Position numbers and translations under genes: made by a program
Shown here: in pieces, positions 51,321 through 61,271 of the stretch
Layout: every line of letters begins with the position of its first letter
Numbering within the stretch: the first letter of the stretch is position 1
The notes under the pieces: generated by a model
The model's database searches: none
What the model was told of the DNA's origin: nothing
The model's input: only the letters and a program-made list of their open reading frames with translations
Source: Caulobacter flavus
GTDB lineage: Bacteria; Pseudomonadota; Alphaproteobacteria; Caulobacterales; Caulobacteraceae
Assembly (NCBI RefSeq): GCF_003722335.1
Contig: NZ_CP026100.1
Location: 1,400,001-1,464,000 of the forward strand
Reading direction: 5' to 3'
Length of the DNA: 64,000 bases

Positions 51321-51418
51321 GGAAACCGGTGTCAATCCCTGTCGGATCTTTCTGACACCGGTAGCAACGAACGCGTAACAAACACCGGAGGACGCATCAA
51401 GTGATGGGACCGGTAACA
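51321..51418 (-). promoter_or_regulatory. Three LacI-type operator-like palindromes upstream of the TonB receptor
   Basis: Sites centred on ACCGGT: GGAAACCGGTGTCA (51321-51334), TGACACCGGTAGCA (51353-51366) and TGGGACCGGTAACA (51405-51418), fitting TGNNACCGGTNNCA in two cases and nearly in the third. A central CG pair in an even palindrome is typical of LacI-family operators. On the minus strand a TTGACA (51335-51330) overlaps the first site and could be the -35 element. The centres are 32 and 52 bp apart. The regulator is outside the window. Confidence 0.6.
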
Positions 51419-51468
51419 GTTGTAACGACCGGCGCGAGCGTGGCGCCGGCGCTACGAAAGCGTCGATT

Positions 51469-51924
51469 TCAGCGCTGGGCGACCTTGTGCAGGCCGTCGA
51501 GCATGCCCCGGCGCTGCTCGGCCGGCAGGCTGGCGCCGACGTTGCGCAGCAGGCGCAGGGCCGACAGGTGGACGTCCACGGCGTCCCACCGCCAGGCCTG
51601 GGCCTCGGCGCAGGAGTCGGCCAGGGCGCACAGCGACACAGCCGCCTCGTCGACCCCCGCGTCGGCCGCGAAGCCCGACACGTCCACGACCTTCAGGGTC
51701 ATGGTGTAGAGCGTCTCGAAGTCCTCGCCGGCGCGGCCGGAAGCGGCCGGGCCGAAGCGGGCCTCGATGGCCTCCAGCGCCGCGTCCAGGGCCGCCAGCG
51801 AACTGTCGCGCAGGGCCTCGACATTGGCCTCGGCGGCGGCGACGGCGTCCTTGGCCAGGATCCCGCCGCGATCCTTGATCATGGCGGCCAGGCGATTGGG
51901 GGGACGGAACTTGCGAACGGTCAT
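51469..51924 (-). CDS. cheE: CheE-like chemotaxis cluster protein
   Basis: 151 residues from the ATG at 51924, whose first bases overlap the stop of the preceding CheY-like gene (ATGA). Mostly helical with an alanine-rich N-terminal half (AKDAVAAAEANVEALRDSSL) and a second helical half (SALRLLRNVGASLPAEQRRG). No catalytic motif seen. Position as the last gene of a Caulobacter-type che cluster matches the gene called cheE there; it has been linked to chemotaxis but its mechanism is not established to my knowledge. Confidence 0.75.
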   Translation of the reverse strand: MTVRKFRPPNRLAAMIKDRGGILAKDAVAAAEANVEALRDSSLAALDAALEAIEARFGPAASGRAGEDFETLYTMTLKVVDVSGFAADAGVDEAAVSLCALADSCAEAQAWRWDAVDVHLSALRLLRNVGASLPAEQRRGMLDGLHKVAQR

Positions 51925-52523
51925 ATCTGCACCTTCGCGATCTTCATCAGATTGTTGATCTCTTCCTGGGACATGTTGGGCTCCTGGGCATCCCCAACCT
52001 CCCCCTGAAGGTCGTCCTTGCGTCGGCCGTCCGTCCCCGGCGGCGGCCCCTCGTGTTTGAACCGTCGATCGGGTCCGATGTACGTATCGCACTCGATGAA
52101 GGCTCGCTCCTCGCGCGCCACCCAGAAGATCCGCTCCAGCAGCACCTTGGGCGTGATCGGCTTGGCGACGGTGAAGTTCGCGCCCGCGTCGCGGTTCTTG
52201 TAGATCTGCGAGATGCGGGTGTGGCCGGTGACAAGGATCACCGGCACGTAGCGGTTCTGCTCGGACGCCTCGCGCCGCAGCCACTGGATGAACTCGTAGC
52301 CGTCGACCTCGGGCATCTGCACGTCGCTGATGATCAGGTCGAAGGTGTGGATCTTCACCAGCGCCTGGGCGTCCTTCACGGACTCGGCGCGGTGCAGGGT
52401 GCGCACGCCGAAGCCGGAGACGACGCCCGACAGGATGTCGAGGGACGCGCCGTTGTCGTCGAGCACCAGCACGGTGGCGCGCTCGAGGTTTATCCGCGTC
52501 GATGGATTGAGCGGCTCGGGCAT
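51921..52523 (-). CDS. cleA: CheY-like protein with c-di-GMP-binding (Cle-type) extension
   Basis: 200 residues from the ATG at 52523. A receiver domain (14-137) has LDDNGAS (acidic pocket), phospho-acceptor Asp67 in IISDVQMPEVDG, Thr in ILVTGHT and Lys121 in TVAKPITP. After the domain comes YIGPDRRFKHEG and DGRRKDD, the arginine-rich segment that in the Cle proteins of Caulobacter binds cyclic di-GMP and directs the protein to the flagellar motor. The last 17 residues, MSQEEINNLMKIAKVQI, resemble the FliM N-terminal CheY-binding peptide. Position between cheU and cheE matches the gene known as cheYIII or cleA. Confidence 0.82.
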   Translation of the reverse strand: MPEPLNPSTRINLERATVLVLDDNGASLDILSGVVSGFGVRTLHRAESVKDAQALVKIHTFDLIISDVQMPEVDGYEFIQWLRREASEQNRYVPVILVTGHTRISQIYKNRDAGANFTVAKPITPKVLLERIFWVAREERAFIECDTYIGPDRRFKHEGPPPGTDGRRKDDLQGEVGDAQEPNMSQEEINNLMKIAKVQI

Positions 52524-52531
52524 CGGCACCT

Positions 52532-52921
52532 TCAGAAGAAGTCGAGTTCGCCGGCCTCGGCGCCCCAGCCCGAATGCTCCTGGTCGGAACGCAGGCGCAC
52601 GACGAGGTCGGCCAGGCCCAGGCCTTCGAGCAGCGGATCGACCGACAGGCTCCACTCTCCGGAAGCGTGCTGGCTGATGCGGGCCAGCACGTCCGACAGG
52701 CCGTGCAGCCGCTGGCTCAGCTCGTCCAGGGCCTGCAGGCGGGTGATGTTCTCGAGCGCGGCGCCGCCGGTGGCCAGTTCGCCCGCCACGTGCTCGCACT
52801 CGCGGCAGATGGTCGCCGCGGCCGCCAGTTCGGCCGCCAGCCGGCGCGACAGCTCGCCCACCGGAAGCTGGTGATCCGGCGTGACGACGATATCGGCGGC
52901 GGCGGTCGACGGGGCGGTCAT
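52532..52921 (-). CDS. cheU: CheU-like protein with CheZ-like features
   Basis: 129 residues from the ATG at 52921, 5 bases after cheD. Two long helices are predicted (about 20-50 and 55-88). The second contains LQALDELSQRL, with Asp66 and Gln70 in the D-x-x-x-Q spacing used by CheZ phosphatase (Asp143 and Gln147 in E. coli). A loop region follows, and the chain ends EAGELDFF, an acidic-aromatic tail like the CheY-binding end of CheZ. I know cheU only as a gene of unknown function in this cluster; the CheZ-like reading is my inference. Confidence 0.7.
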   Translation of the reverse strand: MTAPSTAAADIVVTPDHQLPVGELSRRLAAELAAAATICRECEHVAGELATGGAALENITRLQALDELSQRLHGLSDVLARISQHASGEWSLSVDPLLEGLGLADLVVRLRSDQEHSGWGAEAGELDFF

Positions 52922-52926
52922 GAGGA

Positions 52927-53508
52927 CTAGAACAGCTCCAGGTCGCCGGCGTTGGACGCGGGCTGAGGAATGGGGGCGGGACGACGCACTTCCTGCGGCG
53001 CGTTGTCGACGGCCACGAGGCGCTGGCGCACCCGGCCGGTCACGGGCCAGAACTCGACCCGGCGGGCCGAGACGCCGCCGACGCTGGACGAGACGATCGG
53101 GATGCCTTCGTCGCGCAGGAAGCGCTCGGCGAAGGCGGCGTTGCTGGCGCCGACGTCCGACAGGCTGTCGAACAGCTTGCCGCCGCCGAAGATCTTGGCT
53201 TCCAGCCGCTCGCGGCGGGCGCCCTTCTTCAGCAGGCCGTTGATCAGCAGTTCCATGGCGTAGGCGCCATAGCGCACCGCGTCGCCGCCGCTGCCGCTGC
53301 CGCCCCGGCCGTCGCCGGCGTCGGGCAGCAGGAAGTGGTTCATCCCGCCGACCCCGGCCTGGGGGTCGCGGATGCAGGCGGCGATGCACGAGCCCAGAAC
53401 CGTGGTCATCACCACGTTGGGATCGGTCGAGACATGGCTCTCGCCCTGGGTCACGTGGACCTTGGTCGCGCGCAGCTCGTCGTCGTGGGAATAGCCGCCG
53501 CCCATCAT
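52927..53508 (-). CDS. cheD: Chemoreceptor glutamine deamidase CheD
   Basis: 193 residues. Catalytic features of Che[18 protein letters not shown] with the nucleophile Cys in [13 protein letters not shown] with the His, and a later Thr/Ser region ([20 protein letters not shown]). [10 protein letters not shown] is the family signature. It deamidates specific Gln residues on MCPs. The C-terminus is extended to residue 193 and ends NAGDLELF, similar to the CheU end. The start at 53508 overlaps the stop of the preceding cheY by four bases. Confidence 0.92.
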   Translation of the reverse strand: MMGGGYSHDDELRATKVHVTQGESHVSTDPNVVMTTVLGSCIAACIRDPQAGVGGMNHFLLPDAGDGRGGSGSGGDAVRYGAYAMELLINGLLKKGARRERLEAKIFGGGKLFDSLSDVGASNAAFAERFLRDEGIPIVSSSVGGVSARRVEFWPVTGRVRQRLVAVDNAPQEVRRPAPIPQPASNAGDLELF

Positions 53509-53894
53509 GTCAGCTGTCCGAACACTTGCTCGATCTTGTCGCGCAGGCCCTGCACGGTGAACGGCTTGACGCAGTAGTTGTTGACGCCGAACTGCACGGC
53601 GCGCTGCACCAGCTCGCGGTCGGCGCGGCCGGTCAGCATGACGAAGGCGGTCTGGCGGATCGGCGGGTGCGAGCGCACCGCGCGCAGCAGCGCCAGGCCG
53701 TCCATCTTCGGCATGTTGAAGTCCGAGATCACCAGGTTGGCCGGCTTGGCCAGGAGGTTCTTCAGGGCCTCCTCGCCGTCGGGCGCCTCACGGATGTCCT
53801 TGAAGCCGATCTGCTGCAGCGCGTTTCGGATCAGCGCCCGCATGGTCAGCTGGTCATCGACGACGAGAACGGAAATGGAGCTTGCTTGGGGCAT
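53505..53894 (-). CDS. cheY: Chemotaxis response regulator CheY (second copy)
   Basis: 129 residues, a single receiver domain: [16 protein letters not shown] with the acidic pair, phospho-acceptor Asp58 in [13 protein letters not shown], Thr in [10 protein letters not shown] and Lys in NYCVKPFTV. The TMRALIR and ALQQIGF segments are typical of motor-binding CheY. It corresponds in order to CheYII of Caulobacter. Four bases after cheB. Confidence 0.92.
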   Translation of the reverse strand: MPQASSISVLVVDDQLTMRALIRNALQQIGFKDIREAPDGEEALKNLLAKPANLVISDFNMPKMDGLALLRAVRSHPPIRQTAFVMLTGRADRELVQRAVQFGVNNYCVKPFTVQGLRDKIEQVFGQLT

Positions 53895-53898
53895 GGGA

Positions 53899-54927
53899 CT
53901 ATCGCCTCGCGGAGGCCAGATCGAGGATGGATTGGCCGATGGAGGACAGGGAAACCTGCTTCTCCACGGCCCCGATTTCTTGGGCGGCGCGCGGCATGCC
54001 GTAGACGACGCAGCTGGCTTCGTCCTGGCCCACGGTGCGGGCGCCGGCCTGACGCATCTGCAGCAGGCCTTGCGCGCCGTCGCGGCCCATGCCGGTCAGG
54101 ATCGCGCCGACCGCCTTTTCGCCGACGGCCTGGGCCACCGAGCGGAACAGCACGTCAACCGAGGGGCGGTGGCCGCTGACCGGATCGCCGGCGACCAGGC
54201 GGCAGCGCAGGCCGGCCGAGCGGACGACTTCCAGGTGCGTGGCGCCGCCCGGAGCGACATAGACCTTGCCGACTTCCAGCAGGGCGCCGTCGGTGGCTTC
54301 CTGCACCTTGGCCCCGCTGGCGCGGTCGAGGCGCGCGGCGAAGCTGGCGGTGAAGGTCGCCGGCATGTGCTGGGTGATGACGGTCGGCGGGCAGGTCTCG
54401 GGGAACTGGCTGAGGATGGTCAGCAGCGCCTCGACCCCGCCGGTCGACGAGCCGATGGCCACGACGTCGCCCGAGGGCAGGTAGGCGCCGCGACGCGCCG
54501 GAGCGGCGGGCGCGTCGGCCTTGGTGCGGACCGAGGCGCGGGCCGCGGTCTTCACCTTCTCGGCGACCTCGACCAGGGCCTCGGCGGTGCCGGTGGCGGT
54601 GGTGGGCTTGCCCACGCAGTCGACGGCGCCCAGTTCCAGCGCGCGCAGGGTCATCTCGGCCCCGGCCTGGGTCAGGCTGGAGACCATGACCACCGGCATC
54701 GGCCGCAGGCGCATGATCTTCTCGAGGAACTCGATGCCGTTCATGTTCGGCATCTCGATGTCGAGGGTCACGACGTCGGGGTTCAGGGCCTTGATCATGC
54801 CGCGGGCCTCGAACGGGTCGCCGGCGGCGCCGACCACCTCGATCTCGGGATCGCGGTTGAGGGCGGCCGTGATCAGGCCGCGCATGGTCGCCGAGTCGTC
54901 GACGACGAGGGTGCGAATCTTGGCCAT
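53899..54927 (-). CDS. cheB: Chemotaxis methylesterase CheB
   Basis: 342 residues. Receiver domain 1-120 with Asp57 in [13 protein letters not shown], a linker, then a methylesterase domain with catalytic triad contexts [14 protein letters not shown] (Ser), [17 protein letters not shown] (His) and [15 protein letters not shown] (Asp). It removes methyl groups from MCPs, activated by CheA phosphorylation. Two bases separate it from cheR. Confidence 0.95.
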   Translation of the reverse strand: MAKIRTLVVDDSATMRGLITAALNRDPEIEVVGAAGDPFEARGMIKALNPDVVTLDIEMPNMNGIEFLEKIMRLRPMPVVMVSSLTQAGAEMTLRALELGAVDCVGKPTTATGTAEALVEVAEKVKTAARASVRTKADAPAAPARRGAYLPSGDVVAIGSSTGGVEALLTILSQFPETCPPTVITQHMPATFTASFAARLDRASGAKVQEATDGALLEVGKVYVAPGGATHLEVVRSAGLRCRLVAGDPVSGHRPSVDVLFRSVAQAVGEKAVGAILTGMGRDGAQGLLQMRQAGARTVGQDEASCVVYGMPRAAQEIGAVEKQVSLSSIGQSILDLASARR

Positions 54928-54929
54928 GG

Positions 54930-55808
54930 TCAGACCCCCGTCTTGCGATAGGCGGTCAGGCCGCAGCTCTCGAAGCCGCGCACGTTGGCGCCGACGCGTT
55001 CGGAGTGGCCGACATAGAGCTTGCCGCCCGGCGCCAGCAGCGGCGCGAAACGGCTCCAGACCCGCTCCTGGGTCGGTTCATCGAAATAGATCACGACATT
55101 CCGGCAGAAGATGGCGTCGAACGGACCCTTCATGGGCCACGACGAGCCGTTGAGGTTCAGTTCGCGGAAGGCGACGAGGCTGCGCGCGGCCTCGCAGACC
55201 CGCCAGGCGCGGCGGTCGCTCGGATCACGCTCGAAATACTGGCCGCGCATCGATTGCGACACGCCCTCCAGCAGGTGCTCGTCATAGACGGCGGCCCGGC
55301 CGGTGGCCAGGACGTTGGTGTCGATGTCGGTGCCCAGGATGCGGATGTCCAGTTCGGCGGCGTTGGGCCAAACCGACAGCACCGTGAAGGCCATCGAATA
55401 GGGTTCCTGGCCCGACGAGCTGGCGGCGGACCACAGACGAAGGCGGCGGCCGGCGCGCACCTGGTCGGCGATTGGCTCCAGGATGTTGGCGCGCAGGTCG
55501 TCGAAGTGGTGCGGCTCGCGGAAGAAGCGGGTGACGTTGGTCGTCAGGGCCCGCAGCATTTCCTGGCTCTCGTCGTGACCCTGCTCGCTGGTCACGAAGG
55601 CGCAGTATTCCTTGAACGAACGCAGGCCCAGCGCGCGCAGGCGCTTGGCCAGGCGCGAATAGACCAGCGTCGCCTTGGTGTCGGGCAGGCTGATGCCGGC
55701 CATGCCGTAGAGGATCTCGGCGATGCGCTTGAAGTCTTGGGTCGTGAACGCGAACTCGCCATCGACGATGGCTTCGCGGCGATCCGTGGGGGCGGAGGCG
55801 AAGGTCAT
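54930..55808 (-). CDS. cheR: Chemotaxis protein methyltransferase CheR
   Basis: 292 residues. N-terminal helical CheR_N domain ([38 protein letters not shown]) and a SAM-dependent methyltransferase domain with [32 protein letters not shown] and [17 protein letters not shown]. It methylates glutamates on MCPs. Its start shares the final base of the cheW stop (TGATG). The MCPs of this cluster end in a CheR-binding-type pentapeptide. Confidence 0.95.
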   Translation of the reverse strand: MTFASAPTDRREAIVDGEFAFTTQDFKRIAEILYGMAGISLPDTKATLVYSRLAKRLRALGLRSFKEYCAFVTSEQGHDESQEMLRALTTNVTRFFREPHHFDDLRANILEPIADQVRAGRRLRLWSAASSSGQEPYSMAFTVLSVWPNAAELDIRILGTDIDTNVLATGRAAVYDEHLLEGVSQSMRGQYFERDPSDRRAWRVCEAARSLVAFRELNLNGSSWPMKGPFDAIFCRNVVIYFDEPTQERVWSRFAPLLAPGGKLYVGHSERVGANVRGFESCGLTAYRKTGV

Positions 55809-56272
55809 CAGGCGGCCAGGGCCTCGCGTTCGGGCAGCAGGCGATCGAGCGAGATCTCGCTGATCATCCGGCCGTCGATGGAAATGATGCCGCGGATGAA
55901 GCTGCGAACGGTGTCGCAGGCCAGGTCCGGGGTGGGCTGAACCAGGTCGTCGGTGATCGACAGGATGTCCGACACGGCGTCGACCAGCATGCCGATCATG
56001 CGGTCGCCCGCCTTGACCACGATGAACACGCTGCGGACGGTTGGCTCGACCATCGGCATGCCCAGGCGGCAGGCCAGGTCCATGATCGGCAGCACCGCGC
56101 CGCGCAGGTTGATGACGCCGCGCATGTAGCCGGGCGACTGCGGAAGCGTCGTGGCCGGGCTCCAGCCGCGGATTTCGCGGACGGCCATGATGTCCACGCA
56201 GTATTCCTGGTCGCCAACGCGGAAGGAGATCAGCTCCCGGCGTTCGCCCGTGACGGTGATTTCTTCGGACAT
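55808..56272 (-). CDS. cheW: Chemotaxis coupling protein CheW
   Basis: 154 residues forming one CheW domain: [40 protein letters not shown] (the conserved NLRG) and [17 protein letters not shown]. It links the MCPs to CheA in polar arrays. Four bases after cheA. Confidence 0.95.
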   Translation of the reverse strand: MSEEITVTGERRELISFRVGDQEYCVDIMAVREIRGWSPATTLPQSPGYMRGVINLRGAVLPIMDLACRLGMPMVEPTVRSVFIVVKAGDRMIGMLVDAVSDILSITDDLVQPTPDLACDTVRSFIRGIISIDGRMISEISLDRLLPEREALAA

Positions 56273-56276
56273 CGGC

Positions 56277-58601
56277 TTATTCCGCGGCGATCAGAGTGGG
56301 TTCGACGGGGCGGGGCGGCTCGCGACGGCGCAGGCTGATCACCGCGTCGACGTCGAGGATGAGGGCCACGCGGCCGTCGCCCAGGATCGTCGCGGCGGCC
56401 ACGCCGTCGACCTGCTGGTAGTTCTGCTCCAGCGACTTGATGACCACCTGACGCTGGCCGTGGATGGCGTCGGCCACCAGGGCGGCGCGCGAGCCGTCCT
56501 CGCCCTCGACCAGCAGCACGACGCCTTCGGTCGGCGGCGGCGAGGCCTCGCGGTAGCCCAGGGTCAGGCCGACGTCGATCAGCGGCACGAAGCTGTCGCG
56601 GACGGCCAGCACCGAGCCGACCGGACCCAGCGGGCGAACTTCTTCCGGCTTGGGACGCAGGCTTTCGACGATGGCGGCCAGCGGCACCACCAGGGTCTCG
56701 CCGGCGACGTCGACCACCATGCCGTCGAGGACGGCCAGGGTCAGCGGCAGGCTCAGCGTGAAGGTCGAGCCCTGGCCCGGACGCGAGGTGATCGAGATGC
56801 GGCCGCCCAGGGCCTGCACCGAGCGCTTGACCACGTCCATGCCGACGCCGCGGCCCGAGACGTCCGAGATCTTGTCGGCGGTCGAGAAGCCCGGGAGGAA
56901 GATCAGGTTGTCGATCTCCTCGTCGGTCAGCTGCAGCTCCGGCGAGATCAGGCCCTTCTTGATCGCGATCGAGTGGACGCGCTCGCGGTTGATGCCCTTG
57001 CCGTCGTCGGAGACCTCGATGACGATCCGGCCGCTGCGGTGCAGGGCGGCCAGCTTCACGACGCCTTCAGGGTTCTTGCCGGCCGCCTTGCGCTCTTCGG
57101 GGCTTTCCAGCCCGTGGTCGATGGCGTTGCGCAGCATGTGGGTGATAGGGTCGGACAGACGCTCGATGACCGTCTTGTCGACCTCGGTGTTCTCGCCGTC
57201 CATCACCAGGCGGGCCTGCTTGCCCGTCATGCTGGCGACTTCGCGGACCAGGCGCGGCATGCGCTGGAACACCGACTTCACCGGCTGGGCGCGGATGGCC
57301 ATGACGCTGTCCTGGATCTCGCGCGTCAGCTGTTCCAGCTCGTCGAGGCCCATGGCCAGGTTGGAGGAGGGGGCGATGCCGTATTCGCCGACGCGCTGCG
57401 CCAGCATGGCCTGGTTGATGACCAGCTCGCCGACCAGGTCGATCAGGCGGTCGATGCGTTCGGGATCGACGCGGATCACCGACTGGCCCGGACCCGGGAC
57501 GTCGATCTGCTGGGCCTTGGCGGCCGGAGCGGCGGCGGGCGCGGCGGCGACGGGCGCCGGGGTCGCGACAGGCGCGGCGACCGGAGCCGGAGCGGCTTCG
57601 ACGACCGGCGCGGCGGCGACCGGTTCGGGAATGGCTTCCACCACCACCGGGGCCTCGGCGACCACGACGGGGGCGGTCTCGACCACGGCGGCGGGCGCGT
57701 CGCCGGCCAGCAGGGCGGCCAGGGCGGCGTCGGCGCTCAGGCCCTCGCCGCGGGTGATTTCCAGGTCGCAGTCGCCGTCGACGAATTCGAAGACCTCGCG
57801 GATGGCGGTCTCGTCTTCCTCGGTCTCCAGGCGCACCGTCCAGGTGGCGTAGGCGGCTTCGGCGTCCAGCTGGTCCAGCGGCGGGATGGCGCTGGCGTCG
57901 AGCGTGGCCTCGATCGGGCCCAGGCGCGCCAGTTCGCGCAGCAGCAGGGCGGTCTCGTTGGCCTTGCGGTAGAGGTCCGACTTCGGACGGATCGACACCG
58001 TCCAGACGTTGCCCGCGGCGGCGGCGACGTCGGCCGCCTGCTCGTCGATGGTGATCGTCATCGGCTGGAAGTCGAAGCCCAGGTCGTCGTCGTCCAGGGC
58101 GTCGTCGGCTCCGATCGGGGCCCCGACCGACATGTCGACCGGCGCGGCGAGGGGCGCGGCTTCGAAGGCGATCGTGTCGACCACGGGCGCGGCGACGACG
58201 GGAGCCGGCGCGGCGTTCGGGTCGGTGCAGGCCTTCAGCTCGGCGGCCATGGCGGCCGAGACGGCCTCGTCCACGAAGCCCAGGCCGCGGGCCGAGCTGA
58301 CGTGGTCGGCCAGGACGTCCGAGGCGCGCAGCAGGGTCGCGACCAGGTCCGGGGTCGAGGGCACTTCGTTGGAACGCACGGCGTCGAGCAGGGTCTCGAA
58401 CACGTGGGCGAAGCGCACCAGCGGCTCGAGGCCGAAGGCGCCGGCGCCGCCCTTGATCGAGTGGACGGCGCGGAACACGGCGTTGACGGTGTCGCCGTCG
58501 TCGTTGCCGTCCTGCATGGCCAGGAGCCCGCCTTCGAGGTCGGCGAGCAGTTCCTCGCACTCCTGGAAGAAGGTGACCTTGATGGCCTCTAACTCGTCCA
58601 T
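56277..58601 (-). CDS. cheA: Chemotaxis histidine kinase CheA
   Basis: 774 residues. P1 phosphotransfer domain with His47 in [15 protein letters not shown] long Ala/Pro/Val-rich middle (about 125-375, with [19 protein letters not shown] repeats) carries the P2 region near 155-275. P3 dimerisation follows ([20 protein letters not shown]), then the P4 kinase with [17 protein letters not shown] (N box), [14 protein letters not shown] (G1) and [18 protein letters not shown] (G2), and P5 CheW-like at the end ([12 protein letters not shown]). It phosphorylates the CheY proteins and CheB. Longer than E. coli CheA mainly through the linkers. Confidence 0.96.
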   Translation of the reverse strand: MDELEAIKVTFFQECEELLADLEGGLLAMQDGNDDGDTVNAVFRAVHSIKGGAGAFGLEPLVRFAHVFETLLDAVRSNEVPSTPDLVATLLRASDVLADHVSSARGLGFVDEAVSAAMAAELKACTDPNAAPAPVVAAPVVDTIAFEAAPLAAPVDMSVGAPIGADDALDDDDLGFDFQPMTITIDEQAADVAAAAGNVWTVSIRPKSDLYRKANETALLLRELARLGPIEATLDASAIPPLDQLDAEAAYATWTVRLETEEDETAIREVFEFVDGDCDLEITRGEGLSADAALAALLAGDAPAAVVETAPVVVAEAPVVVEAIPEPVAAAPVVEAAPAPVAAPVATPAPVAAAPAAAPAAKAQQIDVPGPGQSVIRVDPERIDRLIDLVGELVINQAMLAQRVGEYGIAPSSNLAMGLDELEQLTREIQDSVMAIRAQPVKSVFQRMPRLVREVASMTGKQARLVMDGENTEVDKTVIERLSDPITHMLRNAIDHGLESPEERKAAGKNPEGVVKLAALHRSGRIVIEVSDDGKGINRERVHSIAIKKGLISPELQLTDEEIDNLIFLPGFSTADKISDVSGRGVGMDVVKRSVQALGGRISITSRPGQGSTFTLSLPLTLAVLDGMVVDVAGETLVVPLAAIVESLRPKPEEVRPLGPVGSVLAVRDSFVPLIDVGLTLGYREASPPPTEGVVLLVEGEDGSRAALVADAIHGQRQVVIKSLEQNYQQVDGVAAATILGDGRVALILDVDAVISLRRREPPRPVEPTLIAAE

Positions 58602-58657
58602 TCCAACGTTCCTAAAACGAGAGAGTCTTCAGTGCCCCCGGGGAGGGGGAAACGACG

Positions 58658-59023
58658 TCAGGCCGCGACGCGGCGGATGGCGTCGACCAGCTTTTCCGGG
58701 TTGAACGGCTTGACGATCCAGCCCGTGGCGCCGGCGCGGCGCGCGCGGTCCTTCTTGGCCGGGTCGCTTTCCGTGGTCAGCACCAGGATCGGGATGGCGC
58801 GATAGTCGTCGTCGACCCGCACCGCCTCGATGAAGCCGAAGCCGTCCAGCTTGGGCATGTTGATGTCGGTGATGATCACGTCGGGGCGATGGGCGGAAAG
58901 TACTTCCAGCCCGTGCTCGCCGTCGACCGCTTCGACGACGTTGAACCCGGCGCCGGCGAGGGCCATGCGCAGCATGTCCCGCATCGTTCGGGAATCATCG
59001 ACCGTGAGGACCGTCCGCGTCAC
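58658..59023 (-). CDS. cheY: Chemotaxis response regulator CheY (first copy)
   Basis: 121 residues from a GTG that overlaps the stop of the STAS gene (GTGA). Receiver motifs: LTVDDSRTMRDMLRMAL (Asp9, Asp10), Asp53 in VIITDINMPKLDG, Thr in LVLTTESDPAKK and Lys in GWIVKPFNPEKL. It is a single-domain CheY, corresponding in order to CheYI. About 56 bp separate it from cheA. Confidence 0.92.
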   Translation of the reverse strand: MTRTVLTVDDSRTMRDMLRMALAGAGFNVVEAVDGEHGLEVLSAHRPDVIITDINMPKLDGFGFIEAVRVDDDYRAIPILVLTTESDPAKKDRARRAGATGWIVKPFNPEKLVDAIRRVAA

Positions 59024-59304
59024 GATTGAACTCCATGGATATCCGCCGAGAGAAGCGCCCCTTCGGCGCCGAACAGACGGGTGGTTTCGACAAAGGCCTC
59101 CGAAGGGGCCCGGATAGAGAAGGACTTGCCGTCCGCCGCCCAGGCGGTCTTGGCCGCCAGGAGCACTTGCAGGCACAGGCCGCCGAGGCGCCGGACGCTG
59201 CCGGCGTCGACCTCGACCGCCTCGCCGCGACGTTCCAGGAACGCCGCCTTGAGGGGACCCGACGCCTTCAGATCAAGCGTTTCGGGCAGCGAAAGGACAG
59301 TCAT
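59020..59304 (-). CDS. STAS-domain protein of the che cluster (cheX position)
   Basis: 94 residues from the ATG at 59304, overlapping the mcp stop; a TTG at 59307 is also possible. A single STAS domain: TVLSLPETLDLKASGPLKAA, EAVEVDAGSVRRLGGLCLQV (DAGSV in place of the phospho-acceptor-type D-S) and SIRAPSEAFVETTRLFGAEG. Similar small STAS proteins occur between mcp and cheY in alphaproteobacterial clusters. The role is unknown; the CheC/CheX phosphatase fold is not seen, so it should not be read as a CheX-type phosphatase. Confidence 0.8.
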   Translation of the reverse strand: MTVLSLPETLDLKASGPLKAAFLERRGEAVEVDAGSVRRLGGLCLQVLLAAKTAWAADGKSFSIRAPSEAFVETTRLFGAEGALLSADIHGVQS

Positions 59305-61271
59305 CAAAACTCCTCCCAGCCGTCGCTGACCGGGGCGGCCGCTGCGGCGGCTCCGCCGCGGCCGGGCCGGGCGAAAGCGCCGAGCCGGGCGCGTTGCTCG
59401 GCGACGGGGTTGCGGGCCGGCGAGTCGACGGCGTGGTCGGCTTCGCGCGGGCGTTCAAAGCGTTGGGCCGAACCTTCACCCACACGGAAGCGACCGATCA
59501 GGCGCACCAGCTCCGCGGTCTCGCCCTTCAGCGAGTGCGTCGCGGCGGTCGATTGCTCGACCATGGCGGCGTTCTGTTGGGTCACCTGATCCATCTGGTT
59601 GACGGCGGTGTTGACTTCGTTGAGGCCGGTCGCCTGCTCGGCCGCCGAGGCGGCGATTTCGGTGACCAGGGCGTCGATCTCGCCGACCTTCGCCACGATC
59701 CGCTGCAGGGCCTCGCCGGTCTGACCGACCAGGCTCACCCCCGCAGAGACCTGCTGGGTCGACGACGAGATCAGGGTCTTGATCTCCTTGGCAGCCTCGG
59801 CCGAGCGCTGGGCGAGCGCGCGGACTTCCTGGGCGACCACCGCGAAACCACGTCCCGCTTCGCCCGCCCGGGCGGCCTCCACCCCGGCGTTGAGCGCCAG
59901 GAGGTTGGTCTGGAAGGCGATCTCGTCGATCACGCCGATGATCTGGCTGATCTGCTTGGAGGAATTTTCGATTTCGCCCATCGCGGACACTGCCTGATGG
60001 ACGACCTGGCCGGAATGCGTCGCTTCGCCACGGGTGGTCGAGACGACGTCCGAGGCCTGGCGGGCGCCCGAGGCCGTGCGGCGCACGGTGGCGGTCAGTT
60101 CGTCGAGGGCCGCGGCGGTCTCTTCCAGGCTGGCGGCCTGCTGTTCGGTGCGGCGCGACAGGTCGTCGGAGGCGTGGGCGATTTCGTCGGCGCCGGTGCG
60201 CAGGCCGTCGGTCGAGGCCGTGATGACCTTCACGGTGTCCTGCAGCTGGCCGATGGCGCCGTTGAAGTCGTCCTTCAGCTTGGCGTACTCGCCCGGGAAG
60301 GTGGCGGTGACGCGGAAGGTCAGGTCGCCTTGGGCCAGGCGCTCCAGGCCCTCGGCCAGCGAGCTGACCACCAGGGCGCTCTCGCGGGCGGCGGCGGCGG
60401 CGGCCTGTTCCTTGGCGCGGCGCTCGTCGGCGGTCAGGGCGGCCGACTTCTCCTGTTCGGCGCGCAGCTGCTCCAGGTGCAGCTGGTTGTCGCGGAAGAC
60501 CTTCAGCGAACGCACGATGGCGCCCAGCTCGTCCCCACGAGTCAGGCGTTCGAGGTCGATGCCATTGTCGCCCTTCGAGAGCTTCTCGGTGGCGCCGGCG
60601 ATGTCGGAGATCGACTTGCGGGTCGTCATCACGGTCAGGAAGGCCAGGGCGCCGACGGCGGCCAGGGTGATGAGCGACAGCACGATGGTGATGCTGATGG
60701 CGGCGGCGGCCTCGGCCTGGCGCTTGGCGGCCTGGGTCTTGGCGCGGTTGCCGGCGTCGTCGACCACCTTCTGCAGCTGCGCGGCCATCTTGACGTACTG
60801 GTCTTCGAAGCTGCCGGCGAAGCTCATCGCCATGCCAGCGTCGACGTCGACCATGCCGCTGACGGTGTCGACGGCGCTGCGGCACTCGGCCAGCGCCTTG
60901 ACCAGGGCGTCGATCTTCGGACGTTCCGAGGCGGGAAGACGGCCGGAGAGGGCCTTCATTTCCTTGCCCAGGGTGTCGAACTCGGCGAGCAGTTCGGTGA
61001 TGCGCGGACCGGCCGGCGCGGCCATCGGGTCAGCCTTGGAGGCCAGGATCTGGTAGAGCTTGCCGTGAGCGTCGGTGATGCGGCGCGACAGCGACTGGAT
61101 CTCGCTGTTGGTGCGCATGTCGTTCTCGACGACCTGTTGCAGCGCGGCAGACTGGTTCTTCTGCACGACGATGGACCCCGCGGCCATGGCCGCCAGCATC
61201 AGCAGAGCGAAGGCCGGCGCGAAGCCGATTTTTATGATCAACGGCAGATCGACGAGTCGAAAGCGCTTCAT
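59304..61271 (-). CDS. mcpA: Membrane methyl-accepting chemotaxis protein
   Basis: 655 residues from the ATG at 61271. First membrane segment at 13-36 ([20 protein letters not shown]), a helical periplasmic sensor (37-190), second segment at 192-214, HAMP domains (215-375) with a coiled linker rich in Ala and Glu, then the signalling domain with [20 protein letters not shown] and the hairpin tip [20 protein letters not shown]. The tail ends [10 protein letters not shown], a CheR/CheB-docking type pentapeptide, and in Caulobacter such ends also relate to McpA turnover. First gene of the che operon. Confidence 0.92.
   Translation of the reverse strand: MKRFRLVDLPLIIKIGFAPAFALLMLAAMAAGSIVVQKNQSAALQQVVENDMRTNSEIQSLSRRITDAHGKLYQILASKADPMAAPAGPRITELLAEFDTLGKEMKALSGRLPASERPKIDALVKALAECRSAVDTVSGMVDVDAGMAMSFAGSFEDQYVKMAAQLQKVVDDAGNRAKTQAAKRQAEAAAAISITIVLSLITLAAVGALAFLTVMTTRKSISDIAGATEKLSKGDNGIDLERLTRGDELGAIVRSLKVFRDNQLHLEQLRAEQEKSAALTADERRAKEQAAAAAARESALVVSSLAEGLERLAQGDLTFRVTATFPGEYAKLKDDFNGAIGQLQDTVKVITASTDGLRTGADEIAHASDDLSRRTEQQAASLEETAAALDELTATVRRTASGARQASDVVSTTRGEATHSGQVVHQAVSAMGEIENSSKQISQIIGVIDEIAFQTNLLALNAGVEAARAGEAGRGFAVVAQEVRALAQRSAEAAKEIKTLISSSTQQVSAGVSLVGQTGEALQRIVAKVGEIDALVTEIAASAAEQATGLNEVNTAVNQMDQVTQQNAAMVEQSTAATHSLKGETAELVRLIGRFRVGEGSAQRFERPREADHAVDSPARNPVAEQRARLGAFARPGRGGAAAAAAPVSDGWEEF

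Noticed and set aside
59020..59304. Calling the STAS gene CheX in the sense of the CheC/CheX phosphatase
   Set aside because: It is a 94-residue STAS fold without the CheC/CheX E-x-x-N helix; only its position has led to that name.
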